Positions 8,155-17,902 of a stretch of DNA of 64,000 nucleotides are shown here, in pieces. This DNA comes from Verrucomicrobiales bacterium (GTDB taxonomy: Bacteria; Verrucomicrobiota; Verrucomicrobiia; Verrucomicrobiales; DEV007). The notes beneath the pieces were generated by a model. That model had not been told where the DNA came from. It was given only the letters and a program-made list of their open reading frames with translations, and searched no databases. The translations under genes and the position numbers were made by a program. The stretch lies in contig JAEUHH010000079.1 of NCBI GenBank assembly GCA_016795505.1, positions 48,765-112,764 of the forward strand. Direction: 5' to 3'. Position 1 is the stretch's first letter. Every line of letters begins with the position of its first letter.

Positions 8155-9372
8155 ATGGCTGCCGACCGTCTCGACTCCCGATTCGTGGCTCTGCTTCTTT
8201 TTGCCGTCTGGCTGTCCGCTGGCCCCCTGTCGGCTCAGGAGAAAAAGGCCGCCGAGCCGAAGGCGGTGCCCCGTACGGAAGAGCCCGTCGCCACGGAGCG
8301 CCCGGCGACTGAGCCTGCCGCCACCACGCCGCCCGTTCCGCCCACTCCTGCCCCCGCCGCGCCCGCTCCCACGCCACCGCCGGCGGAAACGAAGAAGGAT
8401 TTTCTCGAGAAACTGGCCGACAACCTGTCCAAACGAGCCCGGGCGCTCGCCGAACGCGAACGGGTCGCCGGCGAACGGGAAAAGGCCCTCTCCGAGCGCG
8501 AGCAGGCGCTGCGGGAGCGCGAATCCCTGCTCGAGGCGCGGGAAAACCTGGTGCGCCGCCGCGAACAACTGCCCCCGCCGCAGTCCTGGCACGGCCCCGA
8601 GGCGCCCAAGATCGTCGGCAAGTACGCCACCGTGATCGACGGGCGCACCATGCAGATCTATTACGAGAAAGACGCGATGGAGAAGACGCCGGTGGCCAGC
8701 ACGCAGAAGCTGCTGACGGCCCTGATCGTCGCCAACGAAGGCGACCTCGACGGCGAAGCCACCGTCCCCGAGGACGTGCTGCGGGTCGAGCCGACCGTGA
8801 TCGGCCTGAAGCCCGGTCAGACCTACACGCGGCGCGAACTGCTCCGCGCCCTGCTCATCCGCAGCGGCAATGATGTGGCCGCGACACTCGCGATCGACAG
8901 CGCGGGGAGCATCGAGGCGTTTGCCGACAAAATGAACCATTTTGCCCGCTCGCTCGGGGCGGAGAACTCGCATTTCATCAATCCCCACGGTTTGCCGGCC
9001 GAGGGGCAGTATTCCTGCGCCCACGACATGGCCCTGATCGCCTTCGAGGCCTACCAGATCCCGGACATCCGGGAGATCGTGAAGATGAAGACGTCGACCT
9101 TCGTGTTCGAGGACGGCACCACCCGCGAGTTGTACAACACCAACTCCGTCCTGACCAGCAACCCCGCCTGCAACGGCATGAAGACCGGCTTCACCTACGC
9201 GGCAGGGCATTGTCTGATCTCCAGTGGGGAGAAGGACGGCCAGGACCGCATCGTGGTGATGATCAAAAGCAGCAAGCCCTACGTCTGGACCGACAGCAGC
9301 AAGCTCCTCGATTGGGCGCTGAATCTGGAAGTCTCCCCCGCCGCGCCGGAACCGCTGGCCCAAATCCCCTGA
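8155..9372 (+). CDS. D-alanyl-D-alanine carboxypeptidase (peptidase S11, PBP5-like)
   Basis: 405 residues from ATG 8155. A TTG 30 bp upstream is in frame, but the ATG gives a clean signal peptide (LLLFAVWLSAGPLSA). Family role: periplasmic removal of the terminal D-Ala from peptidoglycan pentapeptides. The three serine penicillin-recognising motifs are present: STQK (Ser182, Lys185), SGN (Ser237-Asn239) and KTG (343-345). A Pro/Ala-rich linker and a charged Glu/Arg coiled-coil-like stretch (about residues 30-135) precede the catalytic domain. The usual C-terminal amphipathic membrane anchor is not obvious, so the protein may attach through its N-terminal extension or be soluble. Confidence 0.9.
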   Translation: MAADRLDSRFVALLLFAVWLSAGPLSAQEKKAAEPKAVPRTEEPVATERPATEPAATTPPVPPTPAPAAPAPTPPPAETKKDFLEKLADNLSKRARALAERERVAGEREKALSEREQALRERESLLEARENLVRRREQLPPPQSWHGPEAPKIVGKYATVIDGRTMQIYYEKDAMEKTPVASTQKLLTALIVANEGDLDGEATVPEDVLRVEPTVIGLKPGQTYTRRELLRALLIRSGNDVAATLAIDSAGSIEAFADKMNHFARSLGAENSHFINPHGLPAEGQYSCAHDMALIAFEAYQIPDIREIVKMKTSTFVFEDGTTRELYNTNSVLTSNPACNGMKTGFTYAAGHCLISSGEKDGQDRIVVMIKSSKPYVWTDSSKLLDWALNLEVSPAAPEPLAQIP

Positions 9373-9392
9373 CCGCCCCGCCCCCTCCCGCC

Positions 9393-10190
9393 ATGAGCCG
9401 CCCTCTGCTGACAGCCGTGAAATGGTCCATGGTGAAGGTGCCGAAAGACGGCGGCGTGGACGATCTCTTCCGCATGGCGAAGGAAGCCGGCTTTGACGGC
9501 ATTTCCCTGACCGCTCCGGGCGTTTACGACCTCGACGAAGTGCGCCGCGCCCGCGACAAATACGCCCTCCCGGTGCACAACATCAATGTCGCCGCCCACT
9601 GGGATGTCCGGATGAGCGATCCCGATCCCGCGGTGCGCGACGCGGCGCTGAAGAACACGGTCGGCGCGATCGAGTTCGCCCATGCCGTCGGTGCCTCGAC
9701 CGTGCTGCAGGTGGTCGGCAAAGTGACTGACCCGGAACGGGAAAATCTCCAGCAGGTCGCCGAGCGCAGCCGCGACCAGATCCTCCGCGCCCTGCCCGTC
9801 GCGTCGCGGCTCGGGGTCCGCATCGCCTGCGAGAATGTGGGCAATGGCCACGGCACCACCCTGGCGGAGTGGCGGGAGTATCTCGCCGCCTTCGACAGCC
9901 CGTGGGTGGGCGCGTTTTTCGACATCGGCAATCACGACCGCTTCGACGGCGGCGCGCCGGCCTGGATCCGCGGACTGGGCTCGCTGATCCTGAAACTCGA
10001 CGTGAAGGACCACGATCATGCTGCCCAGAAAAACTGCGACCTGTTCCAGGGCAACGTCGACTGGCCCGGCGTCCGCGCCGCCATTGATGAGATTGGTTAT
10101 GCGGGCTGGACCACCGCCGAAGTCCGCGGCGGCGACGTGCCGGCCCTGACCCGGGTCGACCGGGACATGCGCAAAGCCCTCGGCATCTGA
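9393..10190 (+). CDS. Sugar phosphate isomerase/epimerase-like TIM barrel protein
   Basis: 265 residues from ATG 9393; the frame is open further upstream but overlaps the preceding gene. Features of the xylose-isomerase-like TIM-barrel superfamily: an N-terminal phrase with KEAGFDGISL, CENVGNG near the middle as a metal-ligand strand (Glu), FFDIGNHDRF with the Asp/His pair, KLDVKDHDH, and a final Glu in TTAEVRGG. No signal peptide, so probably cytoplasmic. The exact substrate (sugar, inositol or keto-acid) cannot be told. It follows the carboxypeptidase by 20 bp and precedes an alpha/beta hydrolase by 36 bp, so co-transcription is likely. Confidence 0.85.
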   Translation: MSRPLLTAVKWSMVKVPKDGGVDDLFRMAKEAGFDGISLTAPGVYDLDEVRRARDKYALPVHNINVAAHWDVRMSDPDPAVRDAALKNTVGAIEFAHAVGASTVLQVVGKVTDPERENLQQVAERSRDQILRALPVASRLGVRIACENVGNGHGTTLAEWREYLAAFDSPWVGAFFDIGNHDRFDGGAPAWIRGLGSLILKLDVKDHDHAAQKNCDLFQGNVDWPGVRAAIDEIGYAGWTTAEVRGGDVPALTRVDRDMRKALGI

Positions 10191-10226
10191 CCGACCGGTG
10201 CCGGTGCGCCCGGCCCCACATCCCCG

Positions 10227-11006
10227 ATGCCCGTCACCGGAACCAACCCCGTCAGTTTCCTCAACGCCGCCGGCCACCGGCTCGCGGCGAAACTGGAGTG
10301 GCCCGATGAAGCCGTCGGCGTGCGCGCGGTGGCCCTGTTTGCCCATTGCTTCACCTGCACCAAGGACCTGCCGGCCATCACCCGGATCTCGCGGGCGCTC
10401 GCGGCCGAAGGCATCGCCGTGCTGCGCTTCGATTTCACCGGACTGGGCGGCAGCGAGGGCGATTTCTCCCACTCGAATTTTTCCTCGAACGTCGCCGACC
10501 TCATCGCCGCCGCCGGGCATCTCGGGGAGACCGTGGGTCCGCCTACCCTGCTCATTGGGCATTCGCTCGGGGGAGCCGCCGCCATCGCCGCGGCTCCACG
10601 GCTCGACGGCGTGCGGGGCATCGTCACCCTGGCCGCGCCATCCGATCCCGCCCATCTCGCGGACCTGCTCGCGGGTCAGATCGAAGCCGTGGAAGCCGAG
10701 GGCGAGGCCCTCGTCACGATCGGCGGCCAGACCCACCGGCTGCGCCGGCAATTGCTCGACGACCTGCGCGCCCAGGACGTGCTCGGCATCCTGCGGGAGC
10801 AGTTTCGCGGCTCCTTGCTCGTGCTGCACAGCCCCGCCGATGCCACGGTCGCCATTTCCCACGCCGAGAGGCTGTTCGCCGCCGCCGCGCATCCGAAAAG
10901 CTTCATCGCGCTGGCCGGCGCCGACCACCTGCTGTCCAAGCCGGCCGATTCCGCCTACGCCGCCGCCGTGATCGCCGCCTGGGCGGGGCATCTGATGTTC
11001 GATTGA
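10227..11006 (+). CDS. Alpha/beta hydrolase
   Basis: 259 residues. The nucleophile elbow is GHSLGG; an oxyanion-type strand reads ALFAHCFTCTKD; DFTGLGGSEGDF follows strand 4; the late acid is in HSPADATV and the catalytic His is in GADHLLS. This resembles the hydrolase half of the two-domain hydrolase-OsmC proteins, but no OsmC domain follows. Cytoplasmic, substrate unknown. It is probably co-transcribed with the gene before it. Confidence 0.85.
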   Translation: MPVTGTNPVSFLNAAGHRLAAKLEWPDEAVGVRAVALFAHCFTCTKDLPAITRISRALAAEGIAVLRFDFTGLGGSEGDFSHSNFSSNVADLIAAAGHLGETVGPPTLLIGHSLGGAAAIAAAPRLDGVRGIVTLAAPSDPAHLADLLAGQIEAVEAEGEALVTIGGQTHRLRRQLLDDLRAQDVLGILREQFRGSLLVLHSPADATVAISHAERLFAAAAHPKSFIALAGADHLLSKPADSAYAAAVIAAWAGHLMFD

Positions 11007-11050
11007 ATCCGCAGGGAAGGACTCGACAAGCCCCCGATCGTGGTGCTGGT

Positions 11051-12610
11051 TTGGCGCCCGAAACACACCACCCCGGATCTTTTCCTCCGGCCCTGAAACA
11101 CGCACCTACAGACCTCCCGCTCCGGGCCATCGCCGTCCGGAGCCTTGCCGCCGCCTTGGCTCTGGCCGGGACCGGCTGCCTGACCACGCCCGGCAGCGAT
11201 GGTCGCCTCGACCCCGCCCTCACCGGCCAGATCCCGGCCCACTGGACCGCCTCGCGCATCGCCGTGCCCGACCGCGCCGCCACAGGCTGGCTGGAGGATT
11301 TCAACAGCGCCACCCTGACCGAACTGGTCCGGGCCGCGGATGAGCGAAATCCCAACCTCGCCGCCACCGCCGCGCGCGTCGAGCAGGCCATCGCCCGCGC
11401 CCGCCTCGCCGGAGCCGATCGCCTGCCACAGGCCAGCATCTCGCTCGATACCGCCCGCTCGCAAAACCTTCGCGGCGCGGAATTCCGGTCCGTCCGGGCC
11501 AATACCTTCCAGCACGGACTCGACATCTCCTGGGAGGTCGATCTCTGGGGCCGCGTCGCCAGCCTGCGTCGCGCCGCCCTGTCGGAAATCGACGCCTCGA
11601 GTGCCGACTATCGCGCCGCGCGCCTGTCCCTCGCGGCCAATGTCGCCAAAACCGCCCTCGAAATCGCCGAATCCCGGTCCCTCATCGCCCTGTCGGAGGA
11701 AACCCTGAAAAGCCTCCGCACCAATCTCGACATCCTCGACCGCAAGCTCGAAGCCGGCGCCGCAGACGACAACACCGCGCTGGAGATCAGCCTGAGCCGG
11801 GCCGACGTCGCCCGCGCCGAAGCCGCCATCGCCCAGCAGCAGCGCGAACTCGACACCGCCCGTCGCCTGCTGGAGACCCTGCTCGGCGACTACCCGGCCG
11901 GAAAAATCGACGCCCTCACCGAGTTGCCGTCCGTCCGCCGCGGCGTGCCGGCCGGCCTGCCCAGCGAACTGCTCCTGCGCCGTCCCGACCTCGTCGCCGC
12001 CGAGCGCCGGGTCGATGCCGCCTGGGAGGAGGCCGCTGCCGCCCGCAAGGCCCTGCTGCCCGCCGTCCGTCTCACCGCCGGAGCCGGCACCAGCACGACG
12101 GACGAGTTCGGTGACCTGTTCGACATCCAGAACCTCGTCTGGAACATCGGGTCGAACCTCACCCAGCCCATCTTCGAAGGCGGACGCCTGCGCGCCAACG
12201 TCGCCCTGTCCGAGGCCCAACGCGACGAACTCGCCGCCGGCTATGCCGAGACCGCGCTCGCCGCTTTCCGCGAAGTCGAGACCGCGCTGGCTGCCGAGCG
12301 CACCTATGCCGCCCAACAGGCCGCCCTCACCACCGCCGCCACGGAGGCCACCCGCGCCGAGCAGCTGAGCCTGAGCCAGTACGAAAAGGGTCTCGTCGAC
12401 ATCATCACCCTGCTCGAAAGCCAGCGCCGCGCCTTCGACGCCCGTAGCGCCCTGCTCCGCACCCGGCGGGAACGGCTGGCGAACCGCATCGACCTCCACC
12501 TGGCCCTGGGTGGCGACTTCGACTCGCCCCCGACCGTTGCCCCGGCGGTGGAAAAGCCGGCGCCCGTCCGGCCCGCGACGACGCGGGGACCGTCCGGCCG
12601 CAGCCGCTGA
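11051..12610 (+). CDS. TolC/NodT-type outer-membrane efflux lipoprotein
   Basis: About 519 residues if it starts at TTG 11051. No ATG or GTG precedes the signal sequence in this frame, so the start is uncertain. The lipobox is LAGTGC, so the protein is probably lipid-anchored to the outer membrane. Two OEP repeats follow, with typical phrases WEVDLWGR, RRPDLVAAERR and LTQPIFEGGRLRAN and long helical segments. Family role: the outer-membrane duct of a tripartite RND or MFP efflux pump. No membrane-fusion or inner-membrane pump gene lies next to it here, which is unusual. The stop lies 6 bp from the convergent gene at 12617. Confidence 0.88.
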   Translation: MAPETHHPGSFPPALKHAPTDLPLRAIAVRSLAAALALAGTGCLTTPGSDGRLDPALTGQIPAHWTASRIAVPDRAATGWLEDFNSATLTELVRAADERNPNLAATAARVEQAIARARLAGADRLPQASISLDTARSQNLRGAEFRSVRANTFQHGLDISWEVDLWGRVASLRRAALSEIDASSADYRAARLSLAANVAKTALEIAESRSLIALSEETLKSLRTNLDILDRKLEAGAADDNTALEISLSRADVARAEAAIAQQQRELDTARRLLETLLGDYPAGKIDALTELPSVRRGVPAGLPSELLLRRPDLVAAERRVDAAWEEAAAARKALLPAVRLTAGAGTSTTDEFGDLFDIQNLVWNIGSNLTQPIFEGGRLRANVALSEAQRDELAAGYAETALAAFREVETALAAERTYAAQQAALTTAATEATRAEQLSLSQYEKGLVDIITLLESQRRAFDARSALLRTRRERLANRIDLHLALGGDFDSPPTVAPAVEKPAPVRPATTRGPSGRSR

Positions 12611-12616
12611 CCGGAA

Positions 12617-13555
12617 TCACGCGCCCGCCTTCAGCAGCGTGCCGAGATCGGCGTTGCGCAATTTGGAAAACTGCTCCGCGATCTGCGGCTGATGCTCGAC
12701 CGCCAGCGTCTTGCCGCGTTCGAGCAGGCCCGAAAAACGCGATTTCAGCGCCTCGGTCGACAGATTGCGCCCCCCGGCGAAGTAAGCCTGGGCCAGTTGA
12801 CCAAGCGCATAGGTGGTCGCAAAGGACATCGCCACCCCGGCGGCGGAATCGCCGATCTTGCCGCCCTTTTTGCCGAAAACGGACTTCGCCAGCCCCTTCG
12901 CAAACTGGCGGGCAAAGCCCTCCACTACCTGCGAAGCCAGACCAATGCCGATCGCGGCCATGAACTCGGCCACGCTCTTTCGATCCAGCTCATGCCCAAA
13001 GCGCCGTCCGATCCGGTACACCATTTTGGTCTGGATCGGCACGATCGCCAGCGTCGCCATGGTCTGCGGCAGCAGTTCCAGCGCCCCGGCGAGAATCGCA
13101 TAGCGCAGCACCATCGCATCGGTGTCATCAGCGGGAGCCGGGCTCGCCGGCAGGTCGAGCGGCGGAGGCTCGAGCGCCATCACCGCCGCCACCGGACCGT
13201 GGGGAGCCAGCGTCGCCCCCTCGCCCAGCCCGAGGGCGCGGCGGAGATCGGCAAGAAAGACGCGCTCGTCGCCGCCGAGTTCATCATCCGACTCGCACAC
13301 CGCCACCGCCATCTCGTAGGCCAGTTGCCGCGCGCCATTCGGCTCGATGACCGCCGCCAGCGTGGCCAGATCGGGCTTGGACAGCAGCGTGTCCCGGTAG
13401 AGGGCCGCCAGATCGATGCTACCGTCGCCCAGGGAGCCGGAAATGGCGCGGAATCGCTCCCGTTCCGCCTCACACTTGCCGCCGTCGGCAAAGGCGGCCA
13501 GCAGGCAGATTTGCAGGATGGCTTTGGTGGCTTCTGGGGTCAGGTCTTCGCTCAT
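12617..13555 (-). CDS. TerB-like/DUF697-like protein
   Basis: 312 residues. The N-terminal 110 or so residues look like a TerB-type helical domain (ILQICLLAAFADG, an acidic CESDDELGGDERVFL segment). A Pro/Ala linker follows, then from about residue 150 a hydrophobic, Gly-rich module (GALELLPQTMATLAIVPIQ, then GKEXG-free helical repeats) resembling DUF697, found in GTPase-associated membrane proteins. Function unknown; related modules are linked to stress or membrane processes. It lies downstream of the E2 gene but is separated from it by a clear terminator, so it is probably transcribed independently. Confidence 0.7.
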   Translation of the reverse strand: MSEDLTPEATKAILQICLLAAFADGGKCEAERERFRAISGSLGDGSIDLAALYRDTLLSKPDLATLAAVIEPNGARQLAYEMAVAVCESDDELGGDERVFLADLRRALGLGEGATLAPHGPVAAVMALEPPPLDLPASPAPADDTDAMVLRYAILAGALELLPQTMATLAIVPIQTKMVYRIGRRFGHELDRKSVAEFMAAIGIGLASQVVEGFARQFAKGLAKSVFGKKGGKIGDSAAGVAMSFATTYALGQLAQAYFAGGRNLSTEALKSRFSGLLERGKTLAVEHQPQIAEQFSKLRNADLGTLLKAGA

Positions 13556-13581
13556 GGGGACAGAAATGGCGTGGGAACACG

Positions 13582-13613
13582 AAAAGCCGGAACCCTCTCA
13601 GGCGGTCCCGGCT
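13582..13613 (-). terminator. Intrinsic terminator after sucB
   Basis: On the minus strand a GC-rich hairpin (AGCCGGGACC paired with GGTTCCGGCT, one bulge) is followed by a run of T. It lies about 60 bp beyond the E2 stop and just upstream of the TerB-like gene, closing the sucAB unit. Confidence 0.75.
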
Positions 13614-13675
13614 GCTCTGCCGTCTGAGACGCCATTCGCCGGAAAACTATTCGACCGGATCTTCGTCCCACGCGA

Positions 13676-14923
13676 TCAGGCGCCGACCAGCAGGCGTGCG
13701 GGATCCTCGATGCACTCCTTCACCCGGATCAGGAAGGTCACCGCCTCCTTCCCATCGACGAGACGGTGGTCGTAGGTCAGCGCCAGATACATCATCGGCC
13801 GGATCACGACCTCGCCTTTCACCGCCACCGGGCGCTGCTGGATGGCATGCATGCCCAGGATGCCGCTCTGGGGCGGATTCACGATCGGCGTGCTCAGCAG
13901 CGAGCCGTAGATGCCGCCGTTCGAGATGGTGAACACCCCGCCCTGCAGGTCTTCCAACTGGATGCGACCCTCGCGCGCTTTTTGGGCAAAGCCGGCAATA
14001 TCCTTCTCGATGTCGGCAAAGCTCTTCCCGTCGCAGTCGCGGATCACCGGCACGATGAGCCCTTTCTCAGTGCCCACCGCCACGCCGACATCGTAGAAGT
14101 GATTTTCCACGATGTCGTCGCCGTCGATGCGGGCATTCACCTGCGGCACCGCCTTCAGCGCCTCGACCACGGCCTTCAGGAAAAACGACATGAAGCCGAG
14201 CTTGATGCCGTGTTTGGCGACAAAGCCGTCCTGCACCCGCTGGCGCAGGTCCATCACCGCCGACATGTCCACTTCGTTGAAAGTGGTCAGCAGTGCCGCC
14301 TGCTGCTGGGCCTGGACGAGTTGCGAGGCGATCTTCCGCCGCAGCGGGGACAGCTTCCGCCGCGTGGTGCGGCTCGCGGTGTCGACCGGCGCAGCGGCGG
14401 GCACCGCCGCAGCGACCACCGAAAGCTCGGGCGCCTTCGCCGCCGGCTCGGACGCGGCGAGCACATCGGCTTTGGTCACCCGGCCGCCGGCCCCGGTGCC
14501 CTCGATGGACTCGATGGCGACGCCTTTTTCCTCCGCCACCTTGCGGGCGACCGGCGTGGCGCGGGGATGCGGCTCCTCGGCGGCGTTTTTCCGATCAGAC
14601 CCTGTTGCATCGGCGATCGTACCCTGTTGCTCCGGAACCGCCGCCGGAGCCGCCGGCGTCGTCGGGGCTTCCGCGCCCTGGGTTTGGGCAAATTCCTCGA
14701 TCGTGGCCACCACCGCACCGATCTCGACCTCCTGCCCCTCGGGCGCGACAATGTGGAGGATGCCGGAGCGGTCGGCCGGGACTTCGATGGAAACCTTGTC
14801 AGTCTCGATCGTCGCCAGATTTTCGCCGGAGGTGACGGCGTCGCCATCCTCCTTGTGCCATTGGGCGATGGTGGCGGAGGTGATCGACTCACCGACCGAT
14901 GGGATCTTGATCTCGTGGGACAT
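13676..14923 (-). CDS. sucB: Dihydrolipoyllysine succinyltransferase, E2 of 2-oxoglutarate dehydrogenase
   Basis: 415 residues. It transfers the succinyl group from E1 to CoA in the TCA cycle. The lipoyl domain is about 1-77, with the lipoylated Lys43 in ETDKVSIEV. The E3/E1-binding domain is about 117-155 ([26 protein letters not shown]). The catalytic domain ends with DHRLVDG (His386, Asp390). It lies 55 bp downstream of the E1 gene and is presumably co-transcribed with it. The linker between lipoyl and binding domains (about residues 96-112) is encoded by a copy of the dispersed palindromic element, which adds [14 protein letters not shown] without disrupting the frame. Only one lipoyl domain is present. 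No E3 gene is in the window. Confidence 0.95.
   Translation of the reverse strand: MSHEIKIPSVGESITSATIAQWHKEDGDAVTSGENLATIETDKVSIEVPADRSGILHIVAPEGQEVEIGAVVATIEEFAQTQGAEAPTTPAAPAAVPEQQGTIADATGSDRKNAAEEPHPRATPVARKVAEEKGVAIESIEGTGAGGRVTKADVLAASEPAAKAPELSVVAAAVPAAAPVDTASRTTRRKLSPLRRKIASQLVQAQQQAALLTTFNEVDMSAVMDLRQRVQDGFVAKHGIKLGFMSFFLKAVVEALKAVPQVNARIDGDDIVENHFYDVGVAVGTEKGLIVPVIRDCDGKSFADIEKDIAGFAQKAREGRIQLEDLQGGVFTISNGGIYGSLLSTPIVNPPQSGILGMHAIQQRPVAVKGEVVIRPMMYLALTYDHRLVDGKEAVTFLIRVKECIEDPARLLVGA
14589..14637. repeat. Palindromic dispersed element, copy A (inside sucB)
   Basis: Two quasi-palindromic half units, bounded TTCCG...CGGAA, with cores GACCCTGTTGCATC and GTACCCTGTTGC. It is in frame in the interdomain linker of the E2 gene. 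Sister copies lie at 21391, 29736, 35450, 45156 and 53358. Confidence 0.8.
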
Positions 14924-14978
14924 GGACTGCGGTTTGGGAAAAATGAGGAGACGGTTCGTGGAGGTCGATGACGCCGGA

Positions 14979-17786
14979 TCAGACGCTGAAGGCGGCCTCG
15001 ATCAGGGAGGCCTGCTGCCGGACATGGATGGCTTTGGCTCCGGCCGCCGGGCTGGAGGCGCGGTCGCGACCGGCGTAGCGGACGCGGTGGTGGGTGAGCC
15101 GCTCCAAGCGCGGCCCGATGAAGGTCCATGCGCCCATGTTGAGCGGCTCTTCCTGGCACCACACCCATTTGGCGTGTGAGTTGGGATAGCGGCCGGTGAT
15201 CTCCCGCAGCATTTCCTCGTTCAGCGGGTAGAGCTGCTCGATGCGGATGATGGCGGTATTCCGGATCTCGTGCTTGGTCCGGTAGTCGATCAGATCGTAA
15301 TAGACTTTGCCCGTGCAGAAGACGAGGCGCTCGATGCGCTCGGGATCGTCCGCCGTCAGACGGTCGTCGTCGAGGATCTCGCGGAAGGCGGTGCCTTCGG
15401 CAAAGTCGGCGTCGTGGGACACACAGCCCTCGTGATTGAGCAGGCTCTTCGGCGTCATCAGCACCAGCGGCTTGCGGATCGGACTGTGCATCTGGCGTCG
15501 CAGGGCGTGGAAATACTGCGCCGGCTTGGTGAGATTGCAGACGCGCATGTTCTGCTCCGCGCAGAGTTGGAGGAATCGCTCCAGACGCGCGCTGCTGTGC
15601 TCCGGCCCCTGGCCTTCGTAGCCATGCGGCAGCAGCAGGGTGAGATGGCTGGGCCGCTGCCACTTGCTCTCGGCAGAGGAGATGAACTGGTCGATGATGA
15701 CTTGGGCGCCGTTGGCAAAATCGCCGAACTGGGCTTCCCACAGCACCAGGGAGTCCGGGTCCTGCACAGAGTAGCCGTATTCGAAGGCCAGCACGGCGAA
15801 TTCCGACAGCAGGCTGTTGTAAACCCAAAGCCGGGCCGGCTGATCGGGCGACAGGTGATTCAGCGGCGTGTAGCGCTTGCGGGTGATGGCGTCGTAGATG
15901 ACCGCATGCCGCTGGGCAAAGGTCCCGCGCCGGCAATCCTGCCCCGACAGCCGGACGTGCCGCCCCTCCTCGATCAGGGAGCCGAAAGCCAGCGCCTCGG
16001 CAAAGGCCCAGTTGTAGGGGCCACCGTTCTCGGCCGCCTTGCGCCGCGATTCGAGGAAGCGCTTGGCGAGCTTTTCATTCACCTCCATGTGCTTCGGCGG
16101 CTTGGCCAGACGCAGACCGAGACTGCGCAGGCTGTCGACGGGGATGCCCGTCAGCACCGGCTCGTGACTGTAGGGCGGCTGGGGCTCGACCCGCCCGGCG
16201 CGGAGCGCATCCTGATCGCCCTTGGCCTGGGCCACCTCCAACTCCTGGAGTTCGGCATCGAGACTCGACTGGCACTGGGTCTCGATGGCATCGACTTCGC
16301 TTTGGCCGAATTCACCGCTCGCGACCAGTTCCTTTTTGAAAAGGTTCGCAGTCGATTCGTGGGCGCGGACCTCGCGATACATCTTCGGCTGGGTGAAGAC
16401 CGGCTCGTCGCCTTCGTTGTGCCCGTGGCGACGGTAGCAGACGATGTCGATGACCACGTCGCGCTGCCATTGCTGGCGGAAATCGAGCGCCAACTCCGCG
16501 GCGAACATCACGTCCAGGGGCGAATCGCCATTCACGTGAATCACCGGCGCCTCGATCATCTTCGCCACGTCGGTGCAGTAGGCCGAGGAACGCGCGTCCT
16601 CCGGCGAGGTGGTGAACCCGATCTGGTTGTTCACCACGATGTGGATGGTGCCACCGGTCCGGTAACCGGGCAATTGGGACAGGTTGAGCAGCTCCGCCAC
16701 GCTGCCCTGGCCGGCAAAGGCCGCGTCGCCGTGGATCAGCACCGGCAGCACGCCGCGGCGCTCCACGTTGCGGTCGCGCTTTTCGCCGTCGAGATGCCGC
16801 TGCCGGGCCCGGACCTTGCCCTCGACCACGCCGTTCACCGCTTCCAGATGGCTGGGATTCGCCGCCAGTTCGATGAACACCGGCTTGCCGTCGCGGGTCT
16901 CCCGCACCGCCTCAAAGCCGAGGTGGTATTTCACATCGCCGTCGCCGGCCACCAGATCGGGCACGTAGTTTTCCGAAAATTCGTAGAACAGCACCCGCAG
17001 CGGCTTGTGGAGGAAATTGGCCAGCACATTGAGCCGGCCGCGATGCGCCATGCCCATGAAGAGATCCGTCACCGACTGCTCCGGACAGCGCTCGAAGATG
17101 GCCTGCAGGGCGATCATCAGGGACTCGCCGCCTTCCAGCGAAAAGCGCTTCTGCCCGACAAAACGGCGGTGCAGGAAACGCTCAAACTCCTCCGCCTCCT
17201 CCAGCCAGGCCAGCGCCGCCAGCTTGCGGTCGCGCGACGGAGCCGGCGCATCCAGCCGCGCCTCGATCCGCTCCCGCAGCCAGTGCCGCACGCCCGAGTG
17301 GTGGATGTGCATGTACTCAAAGCCGATCCGCTGGCAGTAGATCGCGCGCAGCCGGCCGATCAGCTCGCGCAGCGGCATGCGGCGACCGCTTTCGAAAAAC
17401 TGCGTGCTCACCTCGATGTCGAGCTGCGACTCGTCGAGCCCGAACTCCGCCAGCGACAGCTTCGACTGCTCCGGCGCCTCGTCGCTCAGCGGGTCCAGCC
17501 ACGCCGCCGTGTGCCCGAGGGAGCGGTAGGTGTGGACCAGTGAGACGATGCGCGCCCGCGAGGCCAGATCGAGACCGCCGGTCGCATCCGGCTCCGGTGA
17601 CGCACCCGCTGCGCCGCCCGGCGCGCCCTTGGCTGGCTTCGGTGGTTGGGCCAGGCCCAGTTCAAAACCCTCGAAAAACGCCGACCAGGTCGGCTCCACC
17701 GACTGCGGGTCCTCCCTCCACTGCACGTATTTCGACTCCAAGAGATCCGCATTGGCGCGGGACGCGATATTCGAGACACTGCTCAT
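14979..17786 (-). CDS. sucA: 2-oxoglutarate dehydrogenase E1 component
   Basis: 935 residues, the usual family length. ThDP-dependent oxidative decarboxylation of 2-oxoglutarate in the TCA cycle. Visible motifs: the N-terminal E2-binding helix region ([15 protein letters not shown]), [13 protein letters not shown], the ThDP motif starting GDAAFAGQG and ending at NNQIGF, and [20 protein letters not shown] in the C-terminal half. It directly precedes sucB on the same strand. No E3 (lpd) or succinyl-CoA synthetase gene is nearby. Confidence 0.96.
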   Translation of the reverse strand: MSSVSNIASRANADLLESKYVQWREDPQSVEPTWSAFFEGFELGLAQPPKPAKGAPGGAAGASPEPDATGGLDLASRARIVSLVHTYRSLGHTAAWLDPLSDEAPEQSKLSLAEFGLDESQLDIEVSTQFFESGRRMPLRELIGRLRAIYCQRIGFEYMHIHHSGVRHWLRERIEARLDAPAPSRDRKLAALAWLEEAEEFERFLHRRFVGQKRFSLEGGESLMIALQAIFERCPEQSVTDLFMGMAHRGRLNVLANFLHKPLRVLFYEFSENYVPDLVAGDGDVKYHLGFEAVRETRDGKPVFIELAANPSHLEAVNGVVEGKVRARQRHLDGEKRDRNVERRGVLPVLIHGDAAFAGQGSVAELLNLSQLPGYRTGGTIHIVVNNQIGFTTSPEDARSSAYCTDVAKMIEAPVIHVNGDSPLDVMFAAELALDFRQQWQRDVVIDIVCYRRHGHNEGDEPVFTQPKMYREVRAHESTANLFKKELVASGEFGQSEVDAIETQCQSSLDAELQELEVAQAKGDQDALRAGRVEPQPPYSHEPVLTGIPVDSLRSLGLRLAKPPKHMEVNEKLAKRFLESRRKAAENGGPYNWAFAEALAFGSLIEEGRHVRLSGQDCRRGTFAQRHAVIYDAITRKRYTPLNHLSPDQPARLWVYNSLLSEFAVLAFEYGYSVQDPDSLVLWEAQFGDFANGAQVIIDQFISSAESKWQRPSHLTLLLPHGYEGQGPEHSSARLERFLQLCAEQNMRVCNLTKPAQYFHALRRQMHSPIRKPLVLMTPKSLLNHEGCVSHDADFAEGTAFREILDDDRLTADDPERIERLVFCTGKVYYDLIDYRTKHEIRNTAIIRIEQLYPLNEEMLREITGRYPNSHAKWVWCQEEPLNMGAWTFIGPRLERLTHHRVRYAGRDRASSPAAGAKAIHVRQQASLIEAAFSV

Positions 17787-17902
17787 GTGGCGACGGTAGA
17801 TGGGACGCGACCGATTCTTCCGGCCATTCTCCTTTGTTTACGCGACACGCGCAAACGCGGAGTGCGGAAAAATCAGGGCTCCGGCGCGTTTTTCCCCTCT
17901 GC

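Noticed and set aside
6331..9363. 1,010-codon open frame on the minus strand
   Set aside because: It lies antisense to the SGNH hydrolase and the carboxypeptidase, both with clear motifs. The translation is Gly/Arg/His-rich without domain patterns, as expected for the antisense of high-GC genes.
10346..11050. N-terminal extension of the efflux lipoprotein frame
   Set aside because: This part overlaps the alpha/beta-hydrolase gene in another phase and is Arg-rich; the lipobox shortly after 11051 marks the real N-terminus.
9279..11105. 608-codon minus-strand open frame
   Set aside because: Antisense to the TIM-barrel and alpha/beta-hydrolase genes; no recognisable motif.
10955..12499. 514-codon minus-strand open frame
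   Set aside because: Antisense to the outer-membrane efflux gene; Gly/Gln-rich shadow.
15270..17543. 757-codon plus-strand open frame
   Set aside because: Antisense to sucA, whose family motifs are unmistakable.
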